64,000 nt of DNA from Desarmillaria ectypa (GCA_030407005.1 JAUDYN010000002.1:868001-932000); one strand, 5' to 3'. Counted from the stretch's first letter, positions 9,176 through 21,433 are shown. The notes: generated by a model from the sequence alone, not told the origin. Numbers and translations are program-made.

Positions 9176-11775
9176 TCGCCCTTGTTCTTTGCATTTGGTG
9201 CCGACATCGTCCCCCTTTCCTTTAACTTATTATTATTCAAGGTTTTACTGTGGGAATAATCTACCGCCCTTCATATTTCTTCGAGCTCTGCTGAGCATAC
9301 TAGCTCGCACGCGCATTCAACTGGCTGATCACCCCCACTCATTCGAAATTGTAACAATCTCTATCACATCCCTCTCCGTTCACTTTTTCTGCCTCAGTAT
9401 ATCTAACCTTGGACCTCTGCTCTCGTATGCTATCGATGTTGCAACTGTTGTACATATATCTGTAGCGTTATTTTTCTTAAAAAATGTATTCTAGTTAGAC
9501 CACCAATAGATTTGCTTTGTCGACACGCTGCGCAGAGTTCAAAAAAGGGTCCTTTCGAGAATCCAGATACTAGATTGTTGATGATGAAGAACAACAACTT
9601 GATGGCAATGTGTTGACAACAGGGTCTATCAACGAACTTGTCACGGTGCCTGCCGGAGCCTAACATATTTCCTTCCACCATCATCCTCTCGAATGGTATC
9701 GCCCTTTGTCCCACTGCGAGTACTTGACTGGGGTTATCTTCACATCCCACTGATGGTTTATCCCCAAACCCGTTTAACGTGCCGACACACCTATCAATAT
9801 TATGCCGCCTACCGAAAATATTCAGACCGCTTGAATCCGAAGCTCTTAAAATCTAATCTCCAAAATTTACCAGCAATTCATGCATATGTTACTGACCTAT
9901 TGTCGATGTATCTCTCTACTTCGTGTTCGTACTGATTAGACGGCCTGGCGGCCTGGGATCATCTCCGTTCATAGACGAAATACCTTTCGAGAGTTTAATG
10001 CTTCAACTAACACTACATCTTGTCTTGGCTTGCTATGGTTTCGCCAAGAGTTTCTTCGACGGCTTGTCAAGCGATAAATTCTTCTTTCTCCGCACCATGC
10101 AACTCGCCGACGGATCCAAGACGAACGACCCCCGGTGCACAACAGAGTATTTCCTCAACATTCTTCCTGCCAATGACAGTATTTGGTTGGTTAAAACCCG
10201 CAATGCACCGACAAAAATTTATTCCTCTATTGCCACAATCAATGCGACTTCTTCTACTACTCTCCAAAATTGAATACGTGGGTAGTGAACATCATTCTAC
10301 TGCTGCTATCAACATACGCTTCTCCGTACCTCGATATCTTTGACATGGATGGGTTTCCTTGTCAGTTTAGAGTAGTGTGCGACTCTAACATGGGAACCTT
10401 GGCAAAACCCATGTTCGTGACGCGAACGGGATAGTGAGCAAACATCGGAGCAACTGCTTGACTAGCATCGTTTATGGTGAGCCTTATATTATCGTACCTT
10501 ATTTCTCATACATCCTCGGTGATTACATCGTTGCTGACAATGAACTCTGTATATGGGCCTCGCGGAATGCCCGTGATCAGGCACTCAATTTGATCTGTCT
10601 TCGCTGGAGTCTGGACAAGTACTACGACGCTAAATATACAACTACTGCTTAATCGAACAATGCTCTGATAAATATCCTGGACTGAATTTCAGATTGGGGT
10701 GACTGTTCGGCTCTGTCTCCTTCTGAGACTAGTATATTTCTTCGAGGCTTATTTCGACATTGAACTGTCCTTCCCCACCAAGTCATCGGTATCACATTCC
10801 AAGCTACGTCCAAATTCCATATAGTCCCTCCGCTGAGATTGGGCTCGCTCTGATGTTCTAGCGACACACCCAAGGCCGTGGAGCGTTTTCACGGCATCAA
10901 GGCACGTTCACCGTCACTGTTATCTTTACTGCCGTATTACAACTCAATCTCATATCTACGTCACCCACTAGTGGCATTCATTACACGATCCACTTAAAGA
11001 TAAGCTACTCAGATTTTTCCGCCGACATCTTACTGGATGCCTACTCTCCCAAAACAACCTGCTGTCCCTCGATGTGTGACTAGTCAATATGATCCTATGC
11101 CGGGACATTAGCTCATGAGAACAGAATGGCGAAAAACATAAAAGGCGGCGGCTCATATCGCAGAATTCTAGCCAGTGCCGGCCCGGACAAGGGATCTCCA
11201 TCGAACTACCTCCTCGAAACCGCCATGATCACTGTCGGTTCCATCCTCTACGTTGCTCCGTCTCGTTTCACTCACACTCTTCCTCTCACAGATGGCTTCT
11301 GTAAATGTTGAACATTAGATATCTATCCCTGCCTATTCCTTCAGTTTTACTTCATTCAACCTAGAATGAGGCGAGTTTGAGTTTGAGTTTGAGACACGCT
11401 ACAGGAACCATTCCTCTCCATACGATCTCCTATAACGAATTGCACATGTATCTGAATGCGACATCTGATGATTGATCCCTAGTAATCTAAAGAATATGAT
11501 ACATACATATCAAGCGGACCATCAGCGAAATCTACACAGCTCGGTATAGCCCTCCCCACCCTGCTCGGCGTGCCCCTGTCTTGCAGATCGTAGCATTCAT
11601 CAATATCAACGCTATGTAGTGATCGCACGCGGAGCGGACAGGCCATTGATGTAGCTTCCATTTGGACTACACGAGGAAGTGTTTAATGAGAGACTGATGC
11701 CTGTGAAACAAACAGATCACTTACAAAATCCAGCTCATATCAATGCAATCGTGGCACCTTCCTCGCGCCTGCCCA
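9176..11775. other. 2.6-kb stretch with weak, broken coding signals
   Basis: No gene model can be supported. Several plus-strand frames look locally protein-like: near 9923-10273 a hydrophobic stretch followed by SSDKFFFLRTMQLADGSKTN; near 10434-10652 IIVPYFSYILGDYIVADNEL; near 11126-11311 NYLLETAMITVGSILYV. They lie in different frames with stops between them and no consistent splice chain. A hexamer GAGTTT is repeated three times at about 11373-11391. The stretch may be the remains of one or more membrane-protein genes or simply spacer. Confidence 0.4.
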
Positions 11776-13151
11776 TCACATCCCTTCAAAATCGTACCCA
11801 ATTCCCCGATGCTCCTCAGGTACCTTGATGTTTCTCAGCAACGGATCCAGTGAGGCGAGCTCATCCTTGATTCCATTCCTAGCGAGGTGATCCAGCTCCT
11901 TCAATAGCGTTGACGTCATTTTCTGATGACCGCTTAGTACCTGTTTGATGTAAGAAAGGGACAATATAATTCACCTTAAACTTCCCGTCGACCTTGAGGA
12001 TCATATCTCCAAGAGCAGGGGACCAGCTACCAGGAGGTGGACTGCCCATACCGCTCATCATTGTTCCGATGGAACCGCCATTGGCAATCCCCCAGAGACT
12101 CCCATTTGGCTCCTCTCCAAGTTGCAGCTGTGGTTGATTGATGCTCGGGGTGGATTGACTGTGTATCGAGGCCGGACCGTATGGGTTCGCGTTCGAATTA
12201 TCCGAGGCGAAAAGATACGATACGCCGGGATGCGGTGAAAGGAGGCCTAAGAGCCCCATCATTTGCTGCGAAGGGTGAGAAAAGGGTGAGGGGCCGAGAA
12301 TTTTGGATATCTTGTTATACACCTCCGAGATCACGTCAAGCAGCGAGAGTAGCGTCTGATGATAGTCCAGGGGATACGGTATATGTGGAGTCATTAAATA
12401 CGACGCGTCGTCTACAACAGATCCTGAATATTCGGCAAAATTTCCCTGTCGTTTCCCCGGTTGCCGTCGAAAGAGACGCTTGGGCTGCCGTATTTTAGAC
12501 TTGTCACTGTCTTCCTTTGACTGGTCGTACTCATTTAAAGTGTTAATGAGCCCTCGGAGGAGGTCTTGTGGCTGGTTTATATCGAGAAGATTTGAAAGAG
12601 ACATTCCCAGGATAGCGAACCGATGCGTCCTAATCTAGTGAGTGAAAGACAATAAAGCCGAGGGTAATATACACACCTCTTCTTCATGGCCTCATTATTA
12701 AATTCTCGTTCCAAGTCTGCTTTGGATATATAGATAGTATGAAACCAGTGACTCCTCCTGGGGCAGTCAGTAAAGGACAGCTAAAAGGGCAAGCCACGTA
12801 CCCTTCATGCATATTCCGCACATAAGTCAATGTAATTATCCTCTTTTGTACGAGATCCCGTAATAGATCCACAGATGTTCCCTGGTTCAGCGCAGTCGTG
12901 ACACCCACAGATTCCGAATGAAGCGACTGGGCGTCCCACTCCCTCGCCATGGGTGTTGTTGTCGTCGGGGTCGGCGCCACCACGGTCGAGCTAAAAGAAG
13001 CTACAGCAGTGTTCAACGGCGTAGGACCGGACGAATTGCCAGAAACCGGATTCTTGAAGGACGAGAGGAGGTTTTGCGCAGAGGACTTGCGACGCATCGT
13101 GGGCCGCTGTGGCAAATCTGAGGATAACGGCGCGAACTGAAGCTGTGACAT
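11776..13151 (-). CDS. Conserved basidiomycete protein of unknown function
   Basis: Four exons (13151-12802, 12757-12677, 12629-11975, 11922-11776) splice in frame to 410 residues. The N-terminal 80 residues are low-complexity Ser/Thr/Pro. The core is strongly constrained: TYVRNMHEGRSHWFHTIYIS, DLEREFNNEAMKKRTHRFAI, then LLRGLINTLNEYDQ, and later YPLDYHQTLLSLLDVISEVY and LGLLSPHPGVSYLF. A C-terminal helical part reads KELDHLARNGIKDELASLDP. I recall orthologue-like sequences across basidiomycetes but no assigned function. No signal peptide or membrane segment. Soluble helical scaffold is my guess only. It is head to head with NTF2, 304 bp apart. Confidence 0.82.
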
Positions 13152-13455
13152 TCTTGCATCAATCAGTTCCGTGCAGTCTCAAATCAGAAGTAGAACAAGG
13201 AGTTAGGCGGTATTTATGTCCACTTTTGTAAAATTAAATTCATAATCCTAAATAAGCACGCGTCAGTTTGCAGGGCCAATTATGTAATATTATTGCACGT
13301 TTATTATTCTGTTAACCCAAATAGGCACAATATCCCGTTTCTTCACAAATTAATTCATAATACAATTTAATATTACGTATTATTTTTTCTCGTTCCTTCT
13401 GTCCACCAGCGTTTCGAGACCAGACTGTGTACTTCCTTGCTTTTACGCGTTCAGC
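13152..13455. promoter_or_regulatory. Divergent promoter region between the conserved protein and NTF2
   Basis: A 304-bp AT-rich gap between two outward-facing start codons, so it must contain both promoters. No clear TATA box or named operator was recognised. Confidence 0.45.
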
Positions 13456-14055
13456 ATGACCGATCTCGCTACTGTCGCCAAGCAATTCACGGATTTTTAC
13501 TATAACACCTTTGACAGCAACCGCCCTGCATTGGCCTCTCTCTATGTGTGTAAATTCATACATCTTGCGCCATCGATTGCTCCATCTCACAGCCATCTCG
13601 CAGCGCCCAGAGTCCATGTTGACCTGGGAGAACAATCAGATTCTAGGCGTCACTAATATTGTCGAAAAACTTGTCGTGAGCAACCTCTCTTCGCCTAGGA
13701 CGCTTCCAAGGTTAACTTTCATCTTTAAGACTTTGCCCTTTGAAAAGGTGGCTCATAAGGTCGAGACATGCGATGCTCAGCCCTCCAATCCGGCTGTTTC
13801 TAGTATCATAGTACTCGTTACAGGGCTTTTGCGGGTGTGTATGCTTCTCAGGTTGATAGCGGTGTCATGGTGCTAATCGATGGCAATTTAGGTTGACGAT
13901 GGCGAACAGCCTCTGCCATTCACTCAGACCTTCCAGCTGATCCCCGATGCCGGTACTTATTATGTGTACGTGGCTTCACCGTCCGAGGTCATCTATCTTT
14001 TTCAACGTAAATCCTCAGGTACAACGACCTCTTCCGTCTCAACCTCGGCGGCTAG
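13456..14055 (+). CDS. NTF2: Nuclear transport factor 2
   Basis: Five exons (13456-13545, 13604-13675, 13730-13834, 13892-13965, 14019-14055) give exactly 125 residues, the classic NTF2 length. NTF2 binds RanGDP and FxFG nucleoporins and returns Ran to the nucleus as a homodimer. Seen: MTDLATVAKQFTDFYYNTFD, a first strand/helix ending ALASLY, RPESMLTWENNQILG, LPFEKVAHKVETCDAQPS, PFTQTFQLIPDAGTYYV and the C-terminal YNDLFRLNLGG. All junctions are GT-AG and in frame. The SxxTWEGxxxxG region carries N in place of the common G (TWENNQ), a mild variant. Intact and probably constitutive. Confidence 0.96.
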
Positions 14056-14225
14056 ATTAATAATACAGATGGAGCTTCGTAGAGTGGTCGAGAGAATTAA
14101 AGGCGCGTTGTCTTGATTAAGTGGTAGTTGTATTTTTCGTACGGTGGTAGTTGTGTATGAGGGACGTTGTTAGTGACTTTACTTTACATACTTAAACTAG
14201 GAGAGAGGTCGTGTTGAGTGCTTGA

Positions 14226-15817
14226 TCACTGGCATTTCGCAAGACCTATGGAAATGAGTTCATTGCCCGCAACAATGTAATAGTAGTCCCCTGAGAACGG
14301 CGTAAGAAGCAGAAAATGGTAGTGTACCCTTACTAACCATAAACAGTACCAGTCAGGTAGTTATTCGCTGGCTTATTCACTGTCCCGTTCGCTAGTAAAC
14401 TTTGCCAGGAAGGATCCCATGCAAGCGACGTGATGTTATTCAAAATCTAACCAAGTCAATCATGTGGGGGTCAATGAAGAACTGGAATAACATACATTGA
14501 TAGCAGCAGTAGACCATTTCGTCTTATTTGTGGTGTCGGTTTCGAGTTTGGAGAGTAACAGAAGACCAGTTGCTACGATTGTCGCGGCAGAAGAATCCGC
14601 TGGGCGATTCGCCACTGGTGCATTGAAGTCCCTGCAATTATTCATCAGGGACAGGTTTTAGTGCAGTAAAGGGGACAGATACCATGGTACGATTCCATCA
14701 GAAGGAAGAGTGTTGAGGAAATATGTAGCTAAACGGCGGGCTGTCAACAGATAATTGTTGTCCCCAGTCCAACTGTACACTGAAACCATCGAATTGGACA
14801 AATCATCGATTGGTAGAGAGTCGACGCCTACTGTTTGCGTATCCATATACCGCCCAAGCTTGTCCTCGGCTCCACGTGCTGCAGCAAGCTGATGCGAAGT
14901 TGAAAGAGCAAACGAAAACCCTCCTACCTATCGTCAGCGTATCCTTGGCTTGTTCTCTTATCTGTAACGGCACCCGTTGTGGTGGTATACTGTACTACGT
15001 GCCACGTCGAACCTGCGTAATGCGGTCAGATATGATTTAATGAAATTAGGGAATAGCTATGCCATCATCTCGTATATGATTCTTCATGGTCGTGTTGGCA
15101 TGTGAAGTAGCGATATTCCTCAACGTCGAGTTTCCAGTTAATTGTGCAGAGACCATGAGGACATTGAGGTTCATCATATTATCAATGATCACCTATTACA
15201 AGGGATTTATCAAATCCCCAACGCGCCGAGTCTATCAGAGTACGCACCACGAAATCTGTAGGATTCGACGAATCCCAGCTTCTCGTGCATCCCACAATGG
15301 GATTGAATCGCCCAGCTAAATATTTCGCAAAACCGTTTACAATTGCAGCCGCAGTCGCATTGGTTGGGTGGCTAAATGAATTCAGCTACTCAGGTCAACC
15401 GCAGAGAGGGATGACCAACATGCTCAGTTCATCCACGTATGGGAAACTCAAAAACCCCACGTCGTGTCCAACGCTATTGCTCGTCGTCAAGGCTGCCAAC
15501 CCCGTGCTCGTCTTCCGCCCTAGATCGGCCCAGTCTGCCGCATTTAGCCCATTTACAGAGGTTGCTCCACACAGCGACTTGCGTTTTTCTAGCGCATACA
15601 GCGTGGCAGGGAAGAACCCAGAGGTCCATGTGTCCGCACTGAACAATTGCCAAACACCTGCAGTCGAGTCGGTATACTGAGGAAATTTATTATTCAGTTT
15701 ATTGACGGTGGCCAGAACCTTGGAAGGGATCAACGAGGAGTAGAGTTCCGTTGCGACAGTCTGAGCCAAGGTGAGATGGGCGACGAGGAAAGCGAAGGTG
15801 AGGATGAAGAACCGCAT
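14226..15817 (-). CDS. Secreted GH88-like unsaturated glucuronyl hydrolase family protein
   Basis: The start MRFFILTFAFLVAHLTLAQ is a signal peptide; an upstream in-frame extension to 15946 lacks one, so 15817 is preferred. Later parts match the six-hairpin GH88/UGL family: VWQLFSADTWTSGFFPATLY, VGHDVGFLSFPYVDEL, FAKYLAGRFNPIVGC, VIIDNMMNLNVLM (the DNMMN motif holds the catalytic Asp in characterised family members), GYADDSTWSRGQAWAVYGYA, then PADSSAATIVATGLLLLSKL and the end IGLAKCQ. About seven short introns (for example 15403-15356 region and 14355-14298 region) keep frame. Family enzymes hydrate and remove unsaturated uronic acids from lyase-generated oligosaccharides; the real substrate in fungi is unclear. 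It faces NTF2 tail to tail. Confidence 0.82.
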
Positions 15818-16130
15818 TTCGTTGGGCGGTGTGGTTTGCGAAGGGTACGACTTGCGTTGAGAAGCTGGCTTATAAGCGAAGACGATCCAAAGCCGGTCCG
15901 CGTGAATAGAATATAGACAGATCCAGTGACGATAATGCAGGTGCAATAAGCAACGAAGATGTCATGTGATGGTGAAGCGTATGAATCTCCGGTAGAATAT
16001 GGAAGTCAAAATGTCGTCCTGACCTGCTAACTGTAGCTGAGGACTCGGTCGACCAATTGTACGACCTATTAACAACCAATTTCCAAGTTTTAATTCACTT
16101 GGAGCCAAAAATGTAGAAGGAACATCGAAT
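15818..16130. promoter_or_regulatory. Spacer upstream of the GH88-like gene and downstream of the tRNA
   Basis: It contains the 5' flank of the GH88-like gene. TATAAGC on the minus strand near 15868-15874 lies about 50 bp before the start codon and is a plausible TATA box. No gene is seen. Confidence 0.4.
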
Positions 16131-16202
16131 TAGCAGCAACTTGTTTCGATCAAGTGACCTCGGGGTTATGGGCCCCGCGCGCTACCACTGCGCCATGCTG
16201 CT
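16131..16202 (-). tRNA. Initiator tRNA-Met (CAT anticodon)
   Basis: The 72-nt minus-strand sequence folds as a complete intronless tRNA. The acceptor stem pairs AGCAGCA with TGCTGCT and is followed by discriminator A. The D arm contains GGCGCAGTGGTAGCGC, and the anticodon stem CGGGG/CCCCG encloses loop CCCATAA with anticodon CAT. Initiator hallmarks are the A1-U72 end pair, the three G-C pairs at the base of the anticodon stem, and a T loop reading ATCGAAA with A54 and A60 rather than the TTC of elongators. Position 33 is C, as in animal initiators, rather than the usual T. Confidence 0.93.
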
Positions 16203-16331
16203 ATCAAAATGTAGAGAAGTTTTATTAATGACTCAAGGTGTTATTACTTCGGCCCGGAGCCCGGTTGCTTGCATCTTTTCCAAAACGGGTCGCAACGTCA
16301 CTCGGACTGTCGCAGTCCTTAACCAACAACG

Positions 16332-19300
16332 ATGAGCTGCCATCACACAACGAAACTTTCTGAAGGATACCCACAGCTTAATTACTCTGCTGGGGCCAAA
16401 TGGGTCAAAAGTCTCACACAGGGAAGGTTAGGAACCTTCCAAGGAGGCCATTATTCTAACATGAACTTGTCGTCGGTGCTCTTTACTCATCGAGTGGATA
16501 ATGATACACATGTAAAGCTTCAAGTGTATGTACCAACAACATGCAAAGAAATCTCGCTAATACGTTTTTGCCTAGGTGGAGTGCTCCCGGACTCACGAAG
16601 CCTACATTCAAAGAGGCCATGAAGCAGGACTTCAAACTGGCACGCAAAGGAGATTCGTTTGGGCCTTCATGTGAGTCCCGTTGCGTTACCTGATTAGAAT
16701 TACATCTTATTTCTCTGTTCTGAAGGGGTGAGAGTGGTTAAGGCTGCATTGGAGAGGCAAGCTGACACGCTGTAGACCAACCACTGGTGGAAAGTTTCGC
16801 TCACCATTCCAGGATATTGGCAGCAGTACGAAACTGTGCAGTGTGCGTTGCAGATTCCGACTCTTATGGTCAGCGATTAAAGTCCACCAACAGTTGAATT
16901 TGATCCCGGATGTGAGGCCATGGTATACACAACAGACGGGTTACCGTTGCAAGGTTTGATTCTTTCTGTTACCAAAGCCATGCAATCTCATGGCTCGTAG
17001 GTATTACCGGAGGCTATGGGGGAGATCGCAGAGTCGAGCATATCATTCCTCCAGAGGCGCGCAAGAAGGGTAAATATGAGATCGTAATTGAGTCTACTTG
17101 CAATGGAATGTTTGGCGTTCCATGGAACGGCGATACCATAGAACCTCCTGATGTGAGTTGGTTGATAGTGCGGAGATAATCATTTAACGCGTACCGTAGA
17201 TGAACAGGTACTTCGGTCTCGCGTCAGCGGATCTTGTTGTTCCCAACCATGAAGCATGGCATCTGCTTTGGGACTTCCAAACTCTGCGTGAGATTATCGA
17301 CAATATCTGGGGAAATACGCCGTATGTTTTTCATTTTTCATTCTGCAACTTCGTACTCAAATCGGTTCTCTGCAGTTTACAAAACCAGGCTCTGGTCGCT
17401 GCCAATGAAATTATAAACGTCTTCCATAAAGAAGATGTCTCTTCCATCGGGAAAGCTCGTAAACTTGCTGAAGAAGTTTTCGGTGTAGGGTGGCAAGCCA
17501 AAGGTGCTGGCATCTATGACGAAGGAGAAAAAGATTCGAGAGTCTGGGGAATTGGTATGAATTCATTTCCTATCTGATATGAGCGCACCTTTTACGTTAA
17601 TTTAGGCCAGTATGTCGTAAACCAATTCTGCTCATTCGCAACACTGACAGTCTCTCAGCTGTCATATAGATACTGCATGGTCGGTCCAAGCCTTTTTTAT
17701 TGGGCCTTCACTTATGCTATATTAACAGGCTCTGGCCCTACCATGTCACTCAGCAAAAAGTTGCCCGGTCTTGGTCAACCCAAGTTGATCTCATGGAACG
17801 TTATCCTGAGCACCGCTTTTCTTGTTCGCAAGCGCAGCAATTCAAATGGCTTGAACAGGTGAGCCACGTTTTTATTACGCTGATCTCGACTAACATCATG
17901 CATAGCTGTACCCGCCCTTGTACGAGAAGGTCAAGGAGAAGGTTCTAGATGGCAGGTTCCAGCCTATCGGTGGCTCCTGGGTCGAGAATGACTCGAACAT
18001 GCCTTCTGGTGAGGCGTTGGTTAGACAATTTCTTTTCGGACAGCGTTATTTCGAGTCAAAATTCGGCAAGCGCTGCGACACGGCCTGGCTGCCCGATTCC
18101 TTTGGCCTTACTGGCTCTCTTCCCCAGCTCATTAGGGGTGCTGGAATGAAGTACTTCTTCACACAGAAGCTGAGCTGGTACGCTATTATCAAAGCCTGAG
18201 TTTATATGTACTGACACGGCCGTGATAGGAATAACATGTAAGTTTTTGTTTCAGTTCTGACACATATTTCCATTCTAAACGGCCGATGAAGCAACACCTT
18301 CCCTCACAGTACATTTAATTGGGTGGGAATAGATGGCACCCAAGTTTTGTGCCATATGACGCCAGGTTCGTTGATGGACATTGACTGTGTGTACAAGCTA
18401 ATCTTGTGTAGTTGATACATACACTGCGCAAGCAACTATTGGAGATGTCAAGAAAGGCATTGAGAACCACAAGGTTAGCAGTAACACAGTTTTGTGTAGC
18501 ACTCCACTTCCACTTACATGCTCTTTCTCTAGAACTTGGAATCATCGGCTACTGCTCTTCTCGTGTTTGGTAACGGGGACGGAGGAGGAGGACCTTTACC
18601 GAAGATGCTGGAAAACGTGTGATCTCTGTCTCGTAATATTTCCCCGTTGTTGCTCATGTTTGGGATCAGCTTCGTCGCATCCGGGCAGTTACTAACAACC
18701 ACAGAGAACTGCCATCGGTCAACATGGGCCACTCCGTCGACGAGTTCTTTGACATGTTGTTGTCGACAACGGGCCAAGGGTCAAAGTTGCCTAATTGGTG
18801 AGTTTAGCTCTTTTTACTGGCCGAATTGTCATGCTCATGGCTGTGAAGGCACGGAGAAATGTATCTAGAGGTAACGATCGTTCCCCCGTTTCTAAGGTAC
18901 CGCTGCTGACTTTATGCAAGTTCCATCGTGGCACTTACACTTCACATGGTAAGACCTTTGGAATATTGTCCGATGTTTACGCCTGATAGTCGATTAAGGA
19001 TCAATTAAGAAGGGAAACCGTCATTCCGAGATTCTCATGCGCGATATCGAGGTATGCGATAATGTTCATTATTGATGGAAAAGGTTCACATGTTTTGTGC
19101 TCAGCAATTGGCTACACTGGCGTCCTTGTTCAAACCGTCAAATTACAAGTACCCCAGAACTCAGATCAACGATAATTGGGAGAAGGTCTTACTCAACCAG
19201 TGTATGTCCATACTTCGTCGCTATCTCGATGAGATCCTGATCTGTTTGTCTACCAGTCCACGATAGTAGGTTTGATCCTATATACTACTAGGCACTTGTT

Positions 19301-21433
19301 TAATTTACCTCAACTCCAAAAAGTTCTCCCAGGATCTGCAATGTGAGTCCCAACAGTTTATTTCCATTATTATGAATTGACATCCCGTAATAGTGGAATG
19401 GCCTATGACGAAGCGGAAGAATACTACGCCGAGGTTTTCAAAAGTGGCAAGGTCTTGTTGGAAGATGCATTCAAAGTCCTCTTCCCTAATTCCGTATCGG
19501 TCACGTCCCCAGAATTCAACTCCAAGACTGCCAACCTTTCCAATATCTTTGTAGTCAATACTACCTTCTTCCCCCGTCGGGAGATCGTTAAGGTCCCCGT
19601 TTTGGGGTGTATGAGAGACCTCAAGAATAAGCTGATTCAGACCTCTAAGGATGGCAAAGATGGGTATGTTATGATGGGGTGCGAGCCTGCCACGACTAGT
19701 GTTGGACTCGTCAGTGACTTAGGTGGACCCTCCCTAACCGAGGTGCCTCTTCCTGTGGCAGGTGAGTCTGGATCCCCGAAGTCTATGGTCTGATCTTACC
19801 TATATGCGTAGTTTATACAAACGGATCGGACCACTTTGTATTGCGCAATGCCAGCGTACAACTCACTATCTCCAGTGGAAGAATTACCAGTCTTCTCGAT
19901 GTCCAGCAGGGGTATGATCACTTTTTGGGGTGCTACGTTGTTTGTTGATCTTGGCTGCAGCCGTGAGCTTCTCATGGAAGGAGCTACTGGTGGTTTGATC
20001 ATTTTTGAGGACCGGCCTAATTATTGGGATGCTTGGGGTGAGAGATTTACCAGGTTGCCAAGTTCCTGATGTTCATTGTGAGCACAGATGTCGAAATCCA
20101 TCACTTGGAGATGCCGCACCCATTGGAGTTCTCTAGTGTGTCTGTTGTCGCCCACGGTCCTCTGCGTGCGTCTGTCAGGGCCGAAGTCAAATATGGTCAG
20201 AGCACAATATTTTTGACGGTGAGGAGGCTCGATATGTCGCTCGTCAGCTTTCACTCAATTCTCTGGTTGTAGATCTCTCTTGATGCAGTTCCTGGTATGA
20301 TTGTTCGATACGGGAATGATATTACTCTTATTTACTTGGACATACAGCTACGACTAAACTCAACTCGCGCTCAATGTTTGTTTTCGACGCCGTAGTTGAC
20401 TGGCATCAAAGGCACGAGTTCTTGAAATGTGGGTGCATGCTCATAAGCGTGGACCACTGCGACTGATAAGTTATAGTCGAACTTCCCCTCAACCTTCACA
20501 GCGACTTCGCTACTTATGAGATGCAGTTCGGCCACGTACAGCGGCCCACACACAAGAACACGACCTGGGACATTGCCAAGGTGAGTCGGTACCCGCTCAT
20601 CAATGCTTGTTTCCAGTCTTATCTCGCACTAGTTTGAAGTATGTGGCCACAAGTATGCAGACTTGAGTGAATACGGATATGGCGTTGCCATTCTTTCTGA
20701 ATCCAAATATGGTTTCTCTTGCTTGGGCAACATTCTCCGTATCTCGCTCTTGCGTAGCGCTACGGCACCTGATGCGGAACAGGATCAAGGTGTGTTGTTC
20801 AGTAGTTTTTTTCCTATCGATGCTGATGCTTGGTGGCGATAGGTGAACACAAATTCTCCTGGGCTGTCATGCCTCACGTCGGATCCTTCTTGGAGTCTGA
20901 CGTACCCATGGCTGCATATTTGTTCAATTCACCGTTGTATCGTGCGTTCGTTATCCATTACCGCTTCATTTGTCTTATACTTTACGTAGTCCGCCACGGC
21001 GACATCGCAGACGAGTTGGTATCAAGCGCTCCTTTCGCCGTCCATAGAGCACCCAATGTGTTCCTTGAGACCGTCAAACGTGGAGAAGACGACACCAAGG
21101 ACATCACAACGGTGGTTCTTCGTCTGTACGAAGCCTTTGGTGGTCACGCTCGAGCGGCTCTGCGTGTTGGCAGCGGTATCTATGTCAAGAAAGCCTTCCT
21201 TACCAATCTGCTGGAGGATGACCTTGGCGCAACAGAGCTTACGGTTTCGGAAAGTGGCTCAAAGGGCGGGGGATCAATCAAGCTGGACTTCCACCGGTTT
21301 GAGGTGAAGACTGTCAAGTTGGTTATCGGAAAGGCAGGGAAGTGAGTACGATGGATCCTACCCTGCCAGTGCAATGACGCTCATCATGCTCGTGTATAGG
21401 CGGGACAGTTGGGTCAATGTAGACCGACTCTAA
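16332..21433 (+). CDS. AMS1: GH38 alpha-mannosidase, Ams1 (vacuolar/cytosolic) type
   Basis: Roughly 1,080 residues built from more than 25 exons. It hydrolyses alpha-mannosides of free N-glycans; the yeast homologue is delivered to the vacuole by the Cvt pathway. Seen in order: [39 protein letters not shown]; the metal-binding [18 protein letters not shown] (HxD); [36 protein letters not shown] with the nucleophile Asp; [52 protein letters not shown]; and the C-terminal beta domains ending [10 protein letters not shown]. There is no signal peptide, as expected for Ams1. Very small exons occur at 16726-16727 (2 nt), 17606-17609 (4 nt), 17659-17679 (21 nt), 18229-18237 (9 nt), 19257-19265 (9 nt) and 19324-19342 (19 nt). 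All junctions traced keep frame; it looks intact. Confidence 0.93.
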
